A stretch of 64,000 bases of DNA, taken from an uncultured Clostridia bacterium. Its GTDB lineage: Bacteria > Bacillota > Clostridia > Oscillospirales > Oscillospiraceae. A model generated the notes under the pieces. The model made no database searches and had not been told where the DNA came from. It worked only from the letters and a program-made list of their open reading frames with translations. The stretch's first letter is position 1. Each line of letters opens with the position of its first letter. A program made the position numbers and the translations under genes. Below, piece by piece: positions 6,338 to 15,748 of the stretch. The DNA lies in NCBI GenBank assembly GCA_947649615.1, contig CANSSG010000006.1, positions 1-64,000 on the forward strand, given 5' to 3'.

Positions 6338-8677
6338 ATGATTCGCGTTTACAAATCCCTATATCTTTTAGAGACCCGCCGCACCACGTATTGCTTCCAG
6401 GTCACAAGGCAGGGCTTTTTGCAGCACCTCTATTACGGCCGCCGCCTGGATTTGTCCGGCGGCTGGGACGCGCTGGTCCCCCAGGCCGGCCACCATCCCG
6501 GAAACGGGGCTGTGCTGGACGGGGCCTGCCTGGAGGACATGGCCCTGGAGGCCTCCTCCCCTGGACTGGGAGACCTGCGGGAGAGCATGGTGTCCGTCCG
6601 CACCGCCCAGGGGGATGCCCTGACGGACTTCCGCTTTGCGGACGCGGAGGTTTTGGCTGGCAAGCCGCCCCTGGACGGCCTACCCTCGTCCTACGACGAA
6701 GAGAAACGGTGCCAAACGCTGCGGGTGCGGCTTTTGGATAAGGCGCGGCGGCTGCGGCTGGAGCTGCTGTACACCACCTTTGACGGCTGCGACGTCATTA
6801 CGCGGTCGGCCCGGCTGGAAAACCTGGGAAACCAGCCTGTAACGGTGCTGCGGCTGCTGAGCAGCCAGGTGGATTTCCCGGAGCAAAATTATGTGATGAC
6901 CACCTTCAACGGCTCCTGGGCCAGGGAATTCGAGCCTGTCCACACCCCCTGCGGCCCTGGGAACATCGTCAATGAGAGCCGGACGGGCGGGTCCTCCAAC
7001 CGGGCCAATCCCTTCGTGATGCTCTGCCAGCCGGGAGCGGACGAGGAGCACGGGAACTGTTTTGGCTTCCATCTGCTCTACAGCGGGAACCACTTCGCCT
7101 GCGCCTGCGGGAACGCCTATGAAAAACTCCGGTTCCTCCACGGCATCCACCCGGAGGGTTTTTCCTGGCTCCTGGCGCCCGGGGAGGGCTTCACCGCGCC
7201 AGAAGCGGCCATGACCTGCGGCTGGGGGCTGTCGGACATGAGCGGGAACCTCCACGCGTTCATCCAGGAACACATCGTCCGGGGCTGGTGGAAGAAGCGG
7301 CCGCGGCCCATACTGGTCAATAGCTGGGAGAGTTTCTATATGCGCTTCACCCAGAAGGATCTGCTCCGTCTGGCGAAGCAGGGCCGGGAGCTGGGCGCGG
7401 AGCTGTTTGTGCTGGACGACGGATGGTTCGGCAAGCGGGACAACGACAGGTGCTCCCTGGGGGACTGGGACACCGTCAATAAGCGGAAGCTGCCCGGCGG
7501 CCTGGGCGGTCTGGCGGACAAGGTCCGGGCGCTGGGCATGGGCTTCGGACTGTGGGTGGAGCCGGAGATGGCCAGCGAGGACAGCGGCTTGTACAAAGCC
7601 CATCCCGACTGGATTCTGGGGCGGCATGAGCAGGCCATAGGCCGGACCCAATACGTCCTGGACCTGAGCCGTCCGGAAGTCCAGGACCATTTGACCGCCG
7701 TACTGACCAAAGTATTCAAGGAAGCCAAGCCCGCCTATGTGAAATGGGACATGAACCGGATCATGACGGACGCCTATTCCTCCGCCCTCCCGCCGGAGCG
7801 GCAGGGAGAAGTCCGGCACCGGTATATCCTGGGATTATACCGCGTACTGGATGCGCTGACAGCACGGTTCCCGAAAATCCTGTTTGAAGCCTGCGCCAGC
7901 GGCGGCAACCGGACAGACCCGGGCATACTGTGCTATATGCCCCAGGTGTGGCTGTCGGACAACACCGACGCCCTGTGCCGCTGCCGGATTCAGTACGGGG
8001 CCAGCTTTGGCTATCCCCAGTCGGTTATGGGCGCCCACGTCAGCGCAAGCCCCAACCACCAAACCCTGCGCTCCACCCCGCTGGACAGCCGGTTCCATGT
8101 AGCGGCCTTCGGGCTGCTGGGGTATGAGCTTGATTTGTGCAGCCTTCCGGAAAAGGAGCGCACCCGGGTGGCGGGCCAGATCGCCTTTTACAAAAAGTAC
8201 CGGGAAACCCTGCAATTTGGCCGTTTTTACCGCATGCGGGGCGGGGAAAAGGGCCTGTGGCAGTTCATGGCGGTGTCCAGGGATTATCAGACCGCCCTCG
8301 CCCTGCTGTTCCAGCAGGAAAACCAGCCCAACGCCCCCGCCCTGCGGCTGCTGGCAAGGGGGCTGGCGTCGGGGAGCGTTTACCGGCTGTCGGTCTGTCC
8401 GGCGCCAACGGAGCTGAAGGCTTTCGGGTCACTGGTGAATATGATCTCGCCTATCCATATCCAGCCGGACTCCCTGGCGGAGGCCGTAGCGGAGAAGGTC
8501 GTGCGCCTGCCCGGCGAGAAAGAAAACCTGACCGCTTCCGGGGATGTGCTGATGAAAACCGGCGCGTGGCTGAAACAGAGCTTTTCCGGGACGGGATACG
8601 GCGGCCAGACCCGGGTCATGGGCGATTCTGGCAGCAGGATGTATGTGCTGACGGCGGAGAGTGAAGGAACGCTGTAA
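6338..8677 (+). CDS. GH36 alpha-galactosidase
   Basis: A 779-residue cytosolic glycoside hydrolase without signal peptide. The N-terminal 300 residues are the beta-sandwich domain (YYGRRLDL..., VMTTFNGSWARE). The (beta/alpha)8 barrel follows, with RPILVNSWESFYM and ELFVLDDGWFG, the nucleophile Asp471 in KWDMNR, and the acid/base Asp541 in WLSDNTDA. CxSGGNRTDPG lies between them. This is the full GH36 pattern and length, hydrolysing terminal alpha-1,6-galactosides such as melibiose and raffinose. The SD is AAGGAGGCG. No galactoside transporter is adjacent. A short open frame of unknown origin follows the stop (8665-8781). Confidence 0.93.
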   Translation: MIRVYKSLYLLETRRTTYCFQVTRQGFLQHLYYGRRLDLSGGWDALVPQAGHHPGNGAVLDGACLEDMALEASSPGLGDLRESMVSVRTAQGDALTDFRFADAEVLAGKPPLDGLPSSYDEEKRCQTLRVRLLDKARRLRLELLYTTFDGCDVITRSARLENLGNQPVTVLRLLSSQVDFPEQNYVMTTFNGSWAREFEPVHTPCGPGNIVNESRTGGSSNRANPFVMLCQPGADEEHGNCFGFHLLYSGNHFACACGNAYEKLRFLHGIHPEGFSWLLAPGEGFTAPEAAMTCGWGLSDMSGNLHAFIQEHIVRGWWKKRPRPILVNSWESFYMRFTQKDLLRLAKQGRELGAELFVLDDGWFGKRDNDRCSLGDWDTVNKRKLPGGLGGLADKVRALGMGFGLWVEPEMASEDSGLYKAHPDWILGRHEQAIGRTQYVLDLSRPEVQDHLTAVLTKVFKEAKPAYVKWDMNRIMTDAYSSALPPERQGEVRHRYILGLYRVLDALTARFPKILFEACASGGNRTDPGILCYMPQVWLSDNTDALCRCRIQYGASFGYPQSVMGAHVSASPNHQTLRSTPLDSRFHVAAFGLLGYELDLCSLPEKERTRVAGQIAFYKKYRETLQFGRFYRMRGGEKGLWQFMAVSRDYQTALALLFQQENQPNAPALRLLARGLASGSVYRLSVCPAPTELKAFGSLVNMISPIHIQPDSLAEAVAEKVVRLPGEKENLTASGDVLMKTGAWLKQSFSGTGYGGQTRVMGDSGSRMYVLTAESEGTL

Positions 8678-8781
8678 AAACAGCGGTAGGGTATCTGGAC
8701 GCGGTGGAGGAAGCCCTTCGCTCCGGCTGGACCGGCAGCCCAGTCATGTGCGGCGAGTGGCATGACAACGGGCGGCTTTAA
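8665..8781 (+). pseudogene. Possible 3' remnant of an unknown coding sequence
   Basis: A frame without any start codon runs to TAA at 8779-8781. It encodes VGYLDAVEEALRSGW, then PVMCGEWHDNGRL, which looks like real protein (amphipathic helix, Cys/Trp/His) rather than random sequence. It starts inside the last codons of the galactosidase gene. It may be the broken end of a lost gene. I do not recognise it. Confidence 0.3.
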
Positions 8782-8823
8782 CCGGGATGGCGCGCCACAT
8801 GGGGCATAGAAAGAGAGGATCGT

Positions 8824-9315
8824 ATGGCAACCAGAACAAAAATCAAAATAATGGACGACGCCCTGCTCCGCGAGGCCCTGGACAGCGAATATGAGAAATC
8901 TTCCCAAATAAAGCTGTGCAAATACGCGCTCTCGCTGGCAAAGCATATTCTGACGCTGATTGATTACAAGGATATGGAACATCCCGTCATCCAGGCTGGA
9001 TATGCCGTAAATGAACGTTGGCAGCGAGGCGATGCCCGTATGCACGACGTACGGCAGGCCGGGTTTCAAATACATCAGTTGGCAAAAAGCAGCCCGGACG
9101 CAGTTACGCAAACGGCATTGCGGGTGGCCGGGCAGGCCGTTGCCACAGGGCATATGCGGGAACACGCCATGGTATCCTCGGACTATGCCATAAAAGTAAT
9201 CAACTTACGATTCCCCAACGACATGAACGCGGTTCGGCAGGAAAGGCTTTGGCAAATAGGGCATCTGAGAGGAATTGCGGACGGCGCTCCGGCAAAAAAC
9301 GATGGCAATGGATAG
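8824..9315 (+). CDS. Putative immunity protein (Imm5-like)
   Basis: A 163-residue cytosolic protein. The run SSQIKLCKYALSLAKHIL, GDARMHDVRQAGFQIHQLAK, ALRVAGQAVATGHMREHAMV and SSDYAIKVINLRFPND is characteristic of the Imm5 family, predicted immunity proteins of polymorphic toxin systems. No toxin gene, LXG/WXG protein or secretion gene is next to it; its neighbours are an alpha-galactosidase and secA. It is therefore an orphan, possibly kept as protection against rival toxins. The start follows AGAGGAT. The family assignment is from motif memory; the toxin it would neutralise is unknown. Confidence 0.75.
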   Translation: MATRTKIKIMDDALLREALDSEYEKSSQIKLCKYALSLAKHILTLIDYKDMEHPVIQAGYAVNERWQRGDARMHDVRQAGFQIHQLAKSSPDAVTQTALRVAGQAVATGHMREHAMVSSDYAIKVINLRFPNDMNAVRQERLWQIGHLRGIADGAPAKNDGNG

Positions 9316-9397
9316 CTCCCCGCCTGAAGGTTTTGGTGAAGATGCGGGAAAACCGGCCGGCTGCGCCGGAAAGATTGCGAAGGATGTTTCCCACCCG

Positions 9398-9426
9398 TTG
9401 CATATTGGGAATTTTTGTGGTATACT
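9398..9426 (+). promoter_or_regulatory. Promoter of the secA operon
   Basis: TTGCAT (9398-9403), 17 bp, TATACT (9421-9426), about 57 bp before the secA start. Confidence 0.8.
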
Positions 9427-9483
9427 AATTACTTGTATTGTTGTGTGAATCCCTACTCTCACCAATGAGGAGCGTTAATAATA

Positions 9484-12243
9484 ATGGGTTTAATTACAAA
9501 AATTTTTGGCACCTACAGCGACCGGGAACTGAAGCAGATATACCCCATCGTAGACAAAATCGAAGCCATGGAGCCTGAATACAAGGCCATGACCGACGCC
9601 AAGCTCACAGCGAAAACCGCTGAATTCAAGAGCCGCCTTGCCGCCGGCGAAACCCTGGACGACATCCTGCCGGAGGCCTTCGCCACTGTGCGGGAGGCGT
9701 CCGTGCGCGTACTGGGGCAGCGGGCCTTCCGGGTGCAGCTTGTGGGCGGCATCGTCCTCCACCAGGGGCGGATCGCCGAAATGAAAACCGGTGAAGGCAA
9801 GACCTTGACGGCCACCCTGCCCGCCTACCTCAACGCCCTGACGGGCAAAGGCGTCCATATCGTCACCATCAACGACTACCTGGCCAAGTATCAGTGCGAG
9901 TGGATGGGCAAGGTCTACCGTTTCCTGGGGCTGACCGTGGGCCTGATCATCCACGGCCTGGAAAAGCCGGAGCGGCAGCGGGCCTACGCCGCCGATATCA
10001 CCTACGGCACCAACAATGAGCTGGGCTTCGACTACCTCCGTGACAACATGGTCACCTACGCCTCCGAGCTGGTTCAGCGGGGCCACAGCTTCGCCATCGT
10101 GGACGAGGTGGACTCCATCCTCATCGACGAGGCCAGGACCCCGCTGATTATTTCCGGCATGGGGGAGAAATCCACCCAGCTCTACGATATGGCGGAGGCC
10201 TTCGTGCGGCCCTTAAAAAAGCTGGTAATTGCCGAGACCGATGAGAAGGCGGAGGAGGACGTAAACCTGGACGCGGACTACGTGGTGGACGAAAAAGCCC
10301 GCACCGCCACCCTCACCGCCCGGGGCATTGCCAAGGCAGAGGAGTTTTTCAGCCTGGAGAACCTCTCCGACCCGGAGAACTCCACCATCAACCACCACAT
10401 CAACCAGGCCATCAAGGCCCATGGCGTGATGAAGAAGGATACCGACTACGTCATCAAGGACGGCCAAGTCATCATCGTGGATGAATTTACGGGCCGCCTG
10501 ATGTTTGGCCGCCGCTACAGCGAGGGCCTGCACCAAGCCATCGAGGCCAAGGAGCGGGTGAAGGTGGAGCGGGAGAGCAAGACCCTGGCCACCATCACCT
10601 TCCAGAACTACTTCCGCCTGTATAACAAGCTCTCCGGCATGACCGGTACGGCCCTGACGGAGGAAGAAGAGTTCGGCACCATCTACAAGCTGGACATCGT
10701 CGAGATTCCCACCAACCGTCCCATGATCCGCCAGGACGACCATGACGTGGTTTACAAGACCGAGGAAGCCAAGTACAAGGCCGTCATTGAGCAGGTCAAG
10801 GAGTGCCACGCCAAGGGCCAGCCGGTGCTGGTAGGCACCGTATCGGTGGAAAAGAGCGAAAAGCTCTCGGCCCAGCTTAAAAAGGCGGGTATCCGCCACA
10901 ACGTCCTCAACGCCAAGAACCACGAGAAGGAAGCGGAAATCGTAGCCCAGGCCGGCCAGCTTGGCGCCGTTACCGTAGCCACCAACATGGCCGGCCGTGG
11001 TACCGACATTATGCTGGGGGGCAATGCCGACTATCTGGCGTTGGGCGACCTGCGCCGCCTGGATTACAGCGACGAGGTCATCGCCGAGGCCACCGGCTAC
11101 GCCGAAACCACGAACGAGGAGATTCTGGAAGCCCGCCAGAAATATCAGGAATTTCTGGCCAAGCGCAAGGCAGAGATTGCCGGCGAAGCCGATAAGGTCC
11201 GGGAAGCGGGGGGCCTGTTCATCATCGGCACCGAGCGCCACGACTCCCGCCGCATTGACAACCAGCTCCGGGGCCGCGCCGGCCGCCAGGGGGACCCCGG
11301 CGAGAGCCGGTTCTACCTGAGCCTGGACGACGACCTCATGCGCCTGTTCGGCGGCGACCGGATCACGGGGCTGATGGAGCGGCTGGACCTGGGGGAGGAC
11401 ATCCCCATTGAGAACAAAATGCTGACCAAGGGCATTGAAAACGCCCAGACCAGCGTGGAATCCCGGAACTTCCAGTCCCGCAAAAGCACCCTGGAATACG
11501 ACGACGTGATGAACAAGCAGCGGGAGATTATCTACGGGCAGCGGCGGAACGTGCTGGACGGCGCGGACCTGCAAAAGGAGATTGGGGGATTCATTTCCAA
11601 CATCATCTCCAACGCGGTCCACACCGCCTTCGGCGAGCGCAAGGCTATCAGCGCCGGGGAATACCAAACCCTGCTGCGCTCCCTGGAAGGCTCCTTCTTC
11701 CCCCAACACGCGGTTCAGCTTTCCCCGGAGGACGCGTCCAAGTCCACGCCGGAGCAGTTGAGCGATGTATTCACCGCTAAGGCCATGGAGACTTACGCCG
11801 CCAAGGAAGCGGAGATCAACGCCGCCCATGGGGACAATCCCCGCAGCCCCGACATGCGGGAGCTGGAACGGGTGGTTATGCTGCGGACGGTGGACGAGTA
11901 CTGGATGGAGCACATCGACGCCATGCAGGACCTCCGCCAGGGCATCCGCCTGCAAGCCTACGCCCAATCCAACCCGGTGGATGCCTATAAACGGGAGAGC
12001 CTGCATATGTTTGAGGAGATGGTCGCCGCCATCCAGGAGGACACGGTCCGCCGCCTGTACTCCGTCCGCTTGAAAACCAACCAGGAGATCAAGCGCGAGA
12101 AGGTGGCCTCCAATATTACCGAGGGCCGCAGCGACGGCACCGTCAAAAAGCAGCCCCGCCGCGTCCAGAAGGTAGGCCGCAACGACCCCTGCCCCTGCGG
12201 AAGCGGCAAGAAATACAAAAAATGCTGCGGGAGAGACCAGTAA
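9484..12243 (+). CDS. secA: Preprotein translocase ATPase SecA
   Basis: A 919-residue SecA that drives protein export through SecYEG at the membrane. Walker A is [13 protein letters not shown] near residue 100, and the DEAD-type Walker B is in [15 protein letters not shown] near 205. The preprotein cross-linking domain follows, then the second ATPase domain with [14 protein letters not shown] and [11 protein letters not shown]. The C-terminal end is [20 protein letters not shown], the zinc-binding SEC-C motif that contacts SecB or ribosomes. ATG 9484 has GAGGAG upstream. The next gene begins directly at the stop (TAA-ATG), so secA heads a coupled operon with an unknown gene, pgeF and a lipoprotein. 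Confidence 0.97.
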   Translation: MGLITKIFGTYSDRELKQIYPIVDKIEAMEPEYKAMTDAKLTAKTAEFKSRLAAGETLDDILPEAFATVREASVRVLGQRAFRVQLVGGIVLHQGRIAEMKTGEGKTLTATLPAYLNALTGKGVHIVTINDYLAKYQCEWMGKVYRFLGLTVGLIIHGLEKPERQRAYAADITYGTNNELGFDYLRDNMVTYASELVQRGHSFAIVDEVDSILIDEARTPLIISGMGEKSTQLYDMAEAFVRPLKKLVIAETDEKAEEDVNLDADYVVDEKARTATLTARGIAKAEEFFSLENLSDPENSTINHHINQAIKAHGVMKKDTDYVIKDGQVIIVDEFTGRLMFGRRYSEGLHQAIEAKERVKVERESKTLATITFQNYFRLYNKLSGMTGTALTEEEEFGTIYKLDIVEIPTNRPMIRQDDHDVVYKTEEAKYKAVIEQVKECHAKGQPVLVGTVSVEKSEKLSAQLKKAGIRHNVLNAKNHEKEAEIVAQAGQLGAVTVATNMAGRGTDIMLGGNADYLALGDLRRLDYSDEVIAEATGYAETTNEEILEARQKYQEFLAKRKAEIAGEADKVREAGGLFIIGTERHDSRRIDNQLRGRAGRQGDPGESRFYLSLDDDLMRLFGGDRITGLMERLDLGEDIPIENKMLTKGIENAQTSVESRNFQSRKSTLEYDDVMNKQREIIYGQRRNVLDGADLQKEIGGFISNIISNAVHTAFGERKAISAGEYQTLLRSLEGSFFPQHAVQLSPEDASKSTPEQLSDVFTAKAMETYAAKEAEINAAHGDNPRSPDMRELERVVMLRTVDEYWMEHIDAMQDLRQGIRLQAYAQSNPVDAYKRESLHMFEEMVAAIQEDTVRRLYSVRLKTNQEIKREKVASNITEGRSDGTVKKQPRRVQKVGRNDPCPCGSGKKYKKCCGRDQ

Positions 12244-12735
12244 ATGGATGCTTGGGACGCTTTAAACAGCATATATGAACCGATGTTCCAGCGGGTGCAG
12301 ATGTTGGGCCGGCGGCTGGCCGCCGCCGGGTACAATGCCAAATGGAGCTGGTACAACCTCCACGCCTCCCGGCGGGGGGACGAATACAAGGTGGAATTTT
12401 TCCCCATCCCCGTCATCACCGTGGGAAAATGGTGCGATGTGATTGTGGAGTTGGATTCTATCTGTGTGGACGCCCATCTCAGCAACGAGCAGGGGCGAAC
12501 CTTTCGCTGGAAGCGGATTCCCTGGCCCTTCGAGCTGTACGGCGTGGAGGATTACACCGAAGACCTCTATCTGCCGGGGATGAGCAAGGATGAACTGCCG
12601 GAGCGCATCGCCCGGTACGGGGGGGAGCTTGGCGTAGCCTTCTCCATGCCCCTGGACAGCGGGGATGATGAAATTTTGAAGATTGTTGACGCCTGCCGGG
12701 AGTGGAATACCCATAACGGCAAACCTGACCCTTGA
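12244..12735 (+). CDS. Conserved-looking hypothetical protein coupled to secA
   Basis: A 163-residue protein with no signal or membrane segment. It begins MDAWDALNSIYEPMFQRVQML and contains DEYKVEFFPIPVITVGKWCDVIVELDS and a Glu/Asp-rich end. I do not recognise the family. The start codon follows the secA stop with no gap, which implies translational coupling and possibly related function. The next gene, pgeF, starts 11 bases after its stop. Codon use matches its neighbours. The fold may be a small alpha/beta domain, judged only from alternating hydrophobic strands. Confidence 0.75.
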   Translation: MDAWDALNSIYEPMFQRVQMLGRRLAAAGYNAKWSWYNLHASRRGDEYKVEFFPIPVITVGKWCDVIVELDSICVDAHLSNEQGRTFRWKRIPWPFELYGVEDYTEDLYLPGMSKDELPERIARYGGELGVAFSMPLDSGDDEILKIVDACREWNTHNGKPDP

Positions 12736-12746
12736 CGGAGGTCCCC

Positions 12747-13574
12747 ATGTCATTTCAAACGCGGCAATATGAAGAAGTTGTCTACCACACTTCCACGGTT
12801 CTGGAAGCCGCCGGCCTGCGCCACGGCTTTTCCACCCGCCTGGGCGGCGTCAGCGGCGGGGATTACGCTTCCCTGAACCTGCGGGGCAGCGGGCCGGCGC
12901 CGGACAGCCGGGAAAACGTGCTGGAAAATTACCGCCGTTTTTGCCAGGCCTTGGGTGCGGACATCCATGACCTGGTGCAGTCGAAGCAGGTTCATGAGGA
13001 CACCGTGCGGCATGCCACCGCCGCCGACCGGGGCAAGGGCCTGTTCGTTTCCACCGACTTTACCGCCGACGCATTGGTAACAAATGAACCAAACCTAAAC
13101 CTAATGGTTTTTTCGGCAGACTGCATTATTCTGCTGTTCCACGACCCGGTGAGCCGTTCCATTGGCGCGGCCCATGCAGGCTGGCGGGGTACGGCCCTGG
13201 ACCTCCCGGCCAAGACCGTGGGGGAAATGGGCCGCCTGTTCGGCGCAAAGCCGGAGGATATCCGGGTGGCCATCGGCGCGGGCATCGGCCCCTGCTGTTT
13301 TGAGACCCACGGCGACGTCCCGGAGGCCATGTATGCCGCCTTCGGCGCCGGCGTACAGGCGTATATTGCGGAGAAAGGGCCGAAATGGCATGTCGGCCTG
13401 AAAGAGATTAACGCCTGGCGGCTCCGGGAGTCCGGCGTACAAGCGGCGCATATCGACATTTGCCCCATCTGCACTGCCTGCCGGACGGACCTTTATTGGA
13501 GCCACCGGGTAACAGGGGACCGGCGGGGTGTGCAGGGCGCACTAATTGGCCTGCGGACGGAGGGGCAGGCATGA
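12747..13574 (+). CDS. pgeF: Peptidoglycan editing factor/multicopper oxidase-fold protein (YfiH/PgeF)
   Basis: A 275-residue DUF152/YfiH-type protein. Recognisable motifs are HGFSTRLGGVSGGDYASLNL near residue 25, DLVQSKQVHEDTV near 80, SADCIILLFHD near 112, AHAGWRGTALD near 135 and GAGIGPCCFE near 170. These hold the His and Cys residues of the single metal site. The family was first called a laccase-like polyphenol oxidase. In E. coli PgeF removes incorrectly placed L-Ser from peptidoglycan precursors, and other members act as purine nucleoside phosphorylases. ATG 12747 has GGAGG 5 bases upstream; an in-frame TTG further up is unlikely. The stop overlaps the next start (ATGA). Confidence 0.9.
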   Translation: MSFQTRQYEEVVYHTSTVLEAAGLRHGFSTRLGGVSGGDYASLNLRGSGPAPDSRENVLENYRRFCQALGADIHDLVQSKQVHEDTVRHATAADRGKGLFVSTDFTADALVTNEPNLNLMVFSADCIILLFHDPVSRSIGAAHAGWRGTALDLPAKTVGEMGRLFGAKPEDIRVAIGAGIGPCCFETHGDVPEAMYAAFGAGVQAYIAEKGPKWHVGLKEINAWRLRESGVQAAHIDICPICTACRTDLYWSHRVTGDRRGVQGALIGLRTEGQA

Positions 13575-15175
13575 GACGGCGGTTGCTGCTTCTGCTGACG
13601 TTGGCAATGCTGCTGGGGGGCTGCGCCTCCTGGGAGGAACCGGATGATTTGGACTTAGACGGCAGCTGGGAGGACTACCAGCCTATCCCGCCGGAGGTTC
13701 CGGAGGAGGAGCCTGACCCGGAACCGGACTATCCCGCCGCCTTTTCCCTGCCCTACCACCGGGACCACACCCTGGACCCGGTCTCCTGCGGCGAGGGCAT
13801 CCAGGAGACGGCTGCGTCCCTGCTATATGAGCCGCTGTTCCGGCTGGGCCGGAATTTCCAACCCGAGCCGCTGCTGTGTGAAAGCTGGGAGTGGGATGAA
13901 GCGGGGCTGGTCTGTACGCTGCATCTGCGGGAGGGCGCGGCCTTCTCCGACGGTTCGCCCTTAACGGCCCGGGATGTCGTGGACACCCTCCTGCGGGCTA
14001 AGGAATCGGAGCGGTACGCCTACCGCCTGCGGAACGTGGCGGCGGTGTCCGCCAGCCGGAAGGGGGACGTTCTCATCACCCTCGCCGCGCCGAACCAAGG
14101 CCTCCCCGCCCTGCTGGACATCCCCATTGTCAAGCGGGCCACTGCCGCTCAGGCGGTTCCCACCGGCACCGGGCCATATGTATTTATTTCCGATGAAAAC
14201 GGGGACTGCCTGCAAGCCCGGGAGGACTGGTGGCAGGGCAAGCCCCTGCCCGTCCAGACCATTCCCCTGGTTCACGCCAAGGACCGGGAGACCGCATCCT
14301 TCCTCTTTTCCTCCCGTCGCATCGAGCTGCTGCCGGCGGACCCCACCGACGACCCCTCCCTGGTCACCGGGAAGGCCCAGAGCGCCAGCCAGCCCACCTC
14401 CATCCTGCAATTTATTGGCTTCAACACAGCCGATGACCGGCTGTTTTCCAACGCGACCCTCCGGTCCCTGTTCAGCCAGGGCATTGACCGCGAGACCCTG
14501 GTTCACGCCCAATTGGTTCAACTGGCCCTGGCGGCCCCTTTCCCCATCTCGCCCCTGTCGGACCTGTGTCCCAAGGATTTGGCCAAGCCCTACAACGAGG
14601 ACGCCGTCCTGTCAACCCTCCGTCTGTCGGGGCAGGACACCGGCGAGCGGAAGGAGCTGAAGCTGCTGGTCAGCAGCGGCGACGCCTTCCGCTCCACCAG
14701 CGCCCGGTTCATTGCGGAGCATCTGTCCATGCTGGACTGGCGGATTGAAGTGGTGGAGCTGCCCTGGGAGGACTATCTGGCGGCGCTGGAAGCCGGAGAT
14801 TTTGATTTGTATTTCGGAGAGGTCCGGCTGACTGCTGACTGGGATTTGACGGACCTGCTCGCCACAGAAGGCCCCCTCAACTACGGCGGCTATGCCAACG
14901 AGGCCACCGACCAGCTTTTGCAGGAGTTTTCCGCCGCTGCGGACCGGCCGGCCGCCGCAAAGCGCCTGCTGGCCCACCTGCAATCCAACGCGCCCATCGC
15001 GCCGGTCTGTTTTAAAAACTACTGCGTCCTTACCCACCCCGGCGTAGTGGAGGGCGTCTCCCCCGCGCCGTCCGGCGTATTTTACGGGCTGGAGCAATGG
15101 ACGGTCCACCTGCAAGAACCGGCGGCAGCGCCGGAACCCACGGAAGCGGCGGAGCCGGAAGAGCCAGCGGAATGA
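13571..15175 (+). CDS. Family 5 (peptide/nickel-type) solute-binding lipoprotein
   Basis: A 534-residue exported lipoprotein. The signal peptide MRRRLLLLLTLAMLLGGC places the lipobox Cys at 18. A Pro/Glu/Asp-rich linker follows (about 20-55), then a family 5 solute-binding fold with LYEPLFRLGRNFQPEPLLCE, TLHLREGAAFSDGSPLTARD and GTGPYVF. It would sit on the outer face of the membrane and bind oligopeptides or a similar ligand. No permease or ATPase is adjacent, so it is an orphan receptor. It ends in an Ala/Pro/Glu-rich tail. Translation is coupled to pgeF through ATGA. A peptidoglycan-peptide ligand would fit the neighbour, but that is inference. Confidence 0.88.
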   Translation: MRRRLLLLLTLAMLLGGCASWEEPDDLDLDGSWEDYQPIPPEVPEEEPDPEPDYPAAFSLPYHRDHTLDPVSCGEGIQETAASLLYEPLFRLGRNFQPEPLLCESWEWDEAGLVCTLHLREGAAFSDGSPLTARDVVDTLLRAKESERYAYRLRNVAAVSASRKGDVLITLAAPNQGLPALLDIPIVKRATAAQAVPTGTGPYVFISDENGDCLQAREDWWQGKPLPVQTIPLVHAKDRETASFLFSSRRIELLPADPTDDPSLVTGKAQSASQPTSILQFIGFNTADDRLFSNATLRSLFSQGIDRETLVHAQLVQLALAAPFPISPLSDLCPKDLAKPYNEDAVLSTLRLSGQDTGERKELKLLVSSGDAFRSTSARFIAEHLSMLDWRIEVVELPWEDYLAALEAGDFDLYFGEVRLTADWDLTDLLATEGPLNYGGYANEATDQLLQEFSAAADRPAAAKRLLAHLQSNAPIAPVCFKNYCVLTHPGVVEGVSPAPSGVFYGLEQWTVHLQEPAAAPEPTEAAEPEEPAE

Positions 15176-15219
15176 GACGCACCCCGGCCTGCCCGGGTAA
15201 TTTTTAACGGAAGCGCATC

Positions 15220-15265
15220 AAAAGCGGCCATCCTGTCGATCAAACAGGATGGCCGCTTTCCCTTT
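15220..15265 (+). terminator. Intrinsic terminator of the secA operon
   Basis: AAAGCGGCCATCCTGT pairs perfectly with ACAGGATGGCCGCTTT across a 7-base loop, followed by CCCTTTT. Confidence 0.85.
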
Positions 15266-15334
15266 TGCGCATACTGCAATCAAAACGGCTGCGGGTTCGT
15301 GTGCGGATGCCGCATATTCATGGGAAGAACCGCC

Positions 15335-15640
15335 TCAGCGTCCCTTACGCATCACATCTACCAGCCGTTCCACGGCTTCCCGCTCCTCGCCGGACAGCCC
15401 GCCGGTATGAATAACCCCCTCCCCGGCCCGCTCCGGGAACACCAGCGCGTCCACGGAAAAATCCAGGGCTTCCATCAGTGCGAACAGCAGTGGCACCGAA
15501 GGCTTCCTGCGGGAACTCTCCATATTTTTCAAATGGATGGGGGTGATATCCAACAATTCTGCCAGGGCTTCTTGGGTCATCCCTTTCCGCATCCGGGCGG
15601 CGCGGATGGCTTCCCCTAATTCCCGCAAATCTGCGTCCAT
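15335..15640 (-). CDS. XRE-family regulator
   Basis: A 101-residue protein with a Cro/C1-type HTH at about residues 10-68 (KGMTQEALAELLDITPIHLK followed by NMESSRRKPS) and a short acidic C-terminal helix (GLSGEEREAVERLVDVMRKG). ATG 15640 follows AAAGGGAGCTGA. It is transcribed away from the gene at 15749. The shared 108-bp gap is AT-rich and holds palindromic sequence over the -10 box of the divergent gene, so it probably represses itself and that gene. No inducer can be named. Confidence 0.88.
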   Translation of the reverse strand: MDADLRELGEAIRAARMRKGMTQEALAELLDITPIHLKNMESSRRKPSVPLLFALMEALDFSVDALVFPERAGEGVIHTGGLSGEEREAVERLVDVMRKGR

Positions 15641-15685
15641 TTCTATCAGCTCCCTTTACAGTTATCTTACAGACAACAAAACATC

Positions 15686-15728
15686 TTGCAAATTGTCTAA
15701 AAGAATACTATAATATATTCTAAAAGAT
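15686..15728 (+). promoter_or_regulatory. Promoter and candidate XRE operator
   Basis: TTGCAA (15686-15691), 17 bp, TATAAT (15709-15714). A palindrome AGAATA-8-TATTCT (15703-15722 region) covers the -10, and the 9-mer TCTAAAAGA occurs twice in direct orientation on either side. This is a plausible binding site for the divergent XRE protein. Confidence 0.7.
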
Positions 15729-15748
15729 AACCAAAGGAGCGATGCCCT

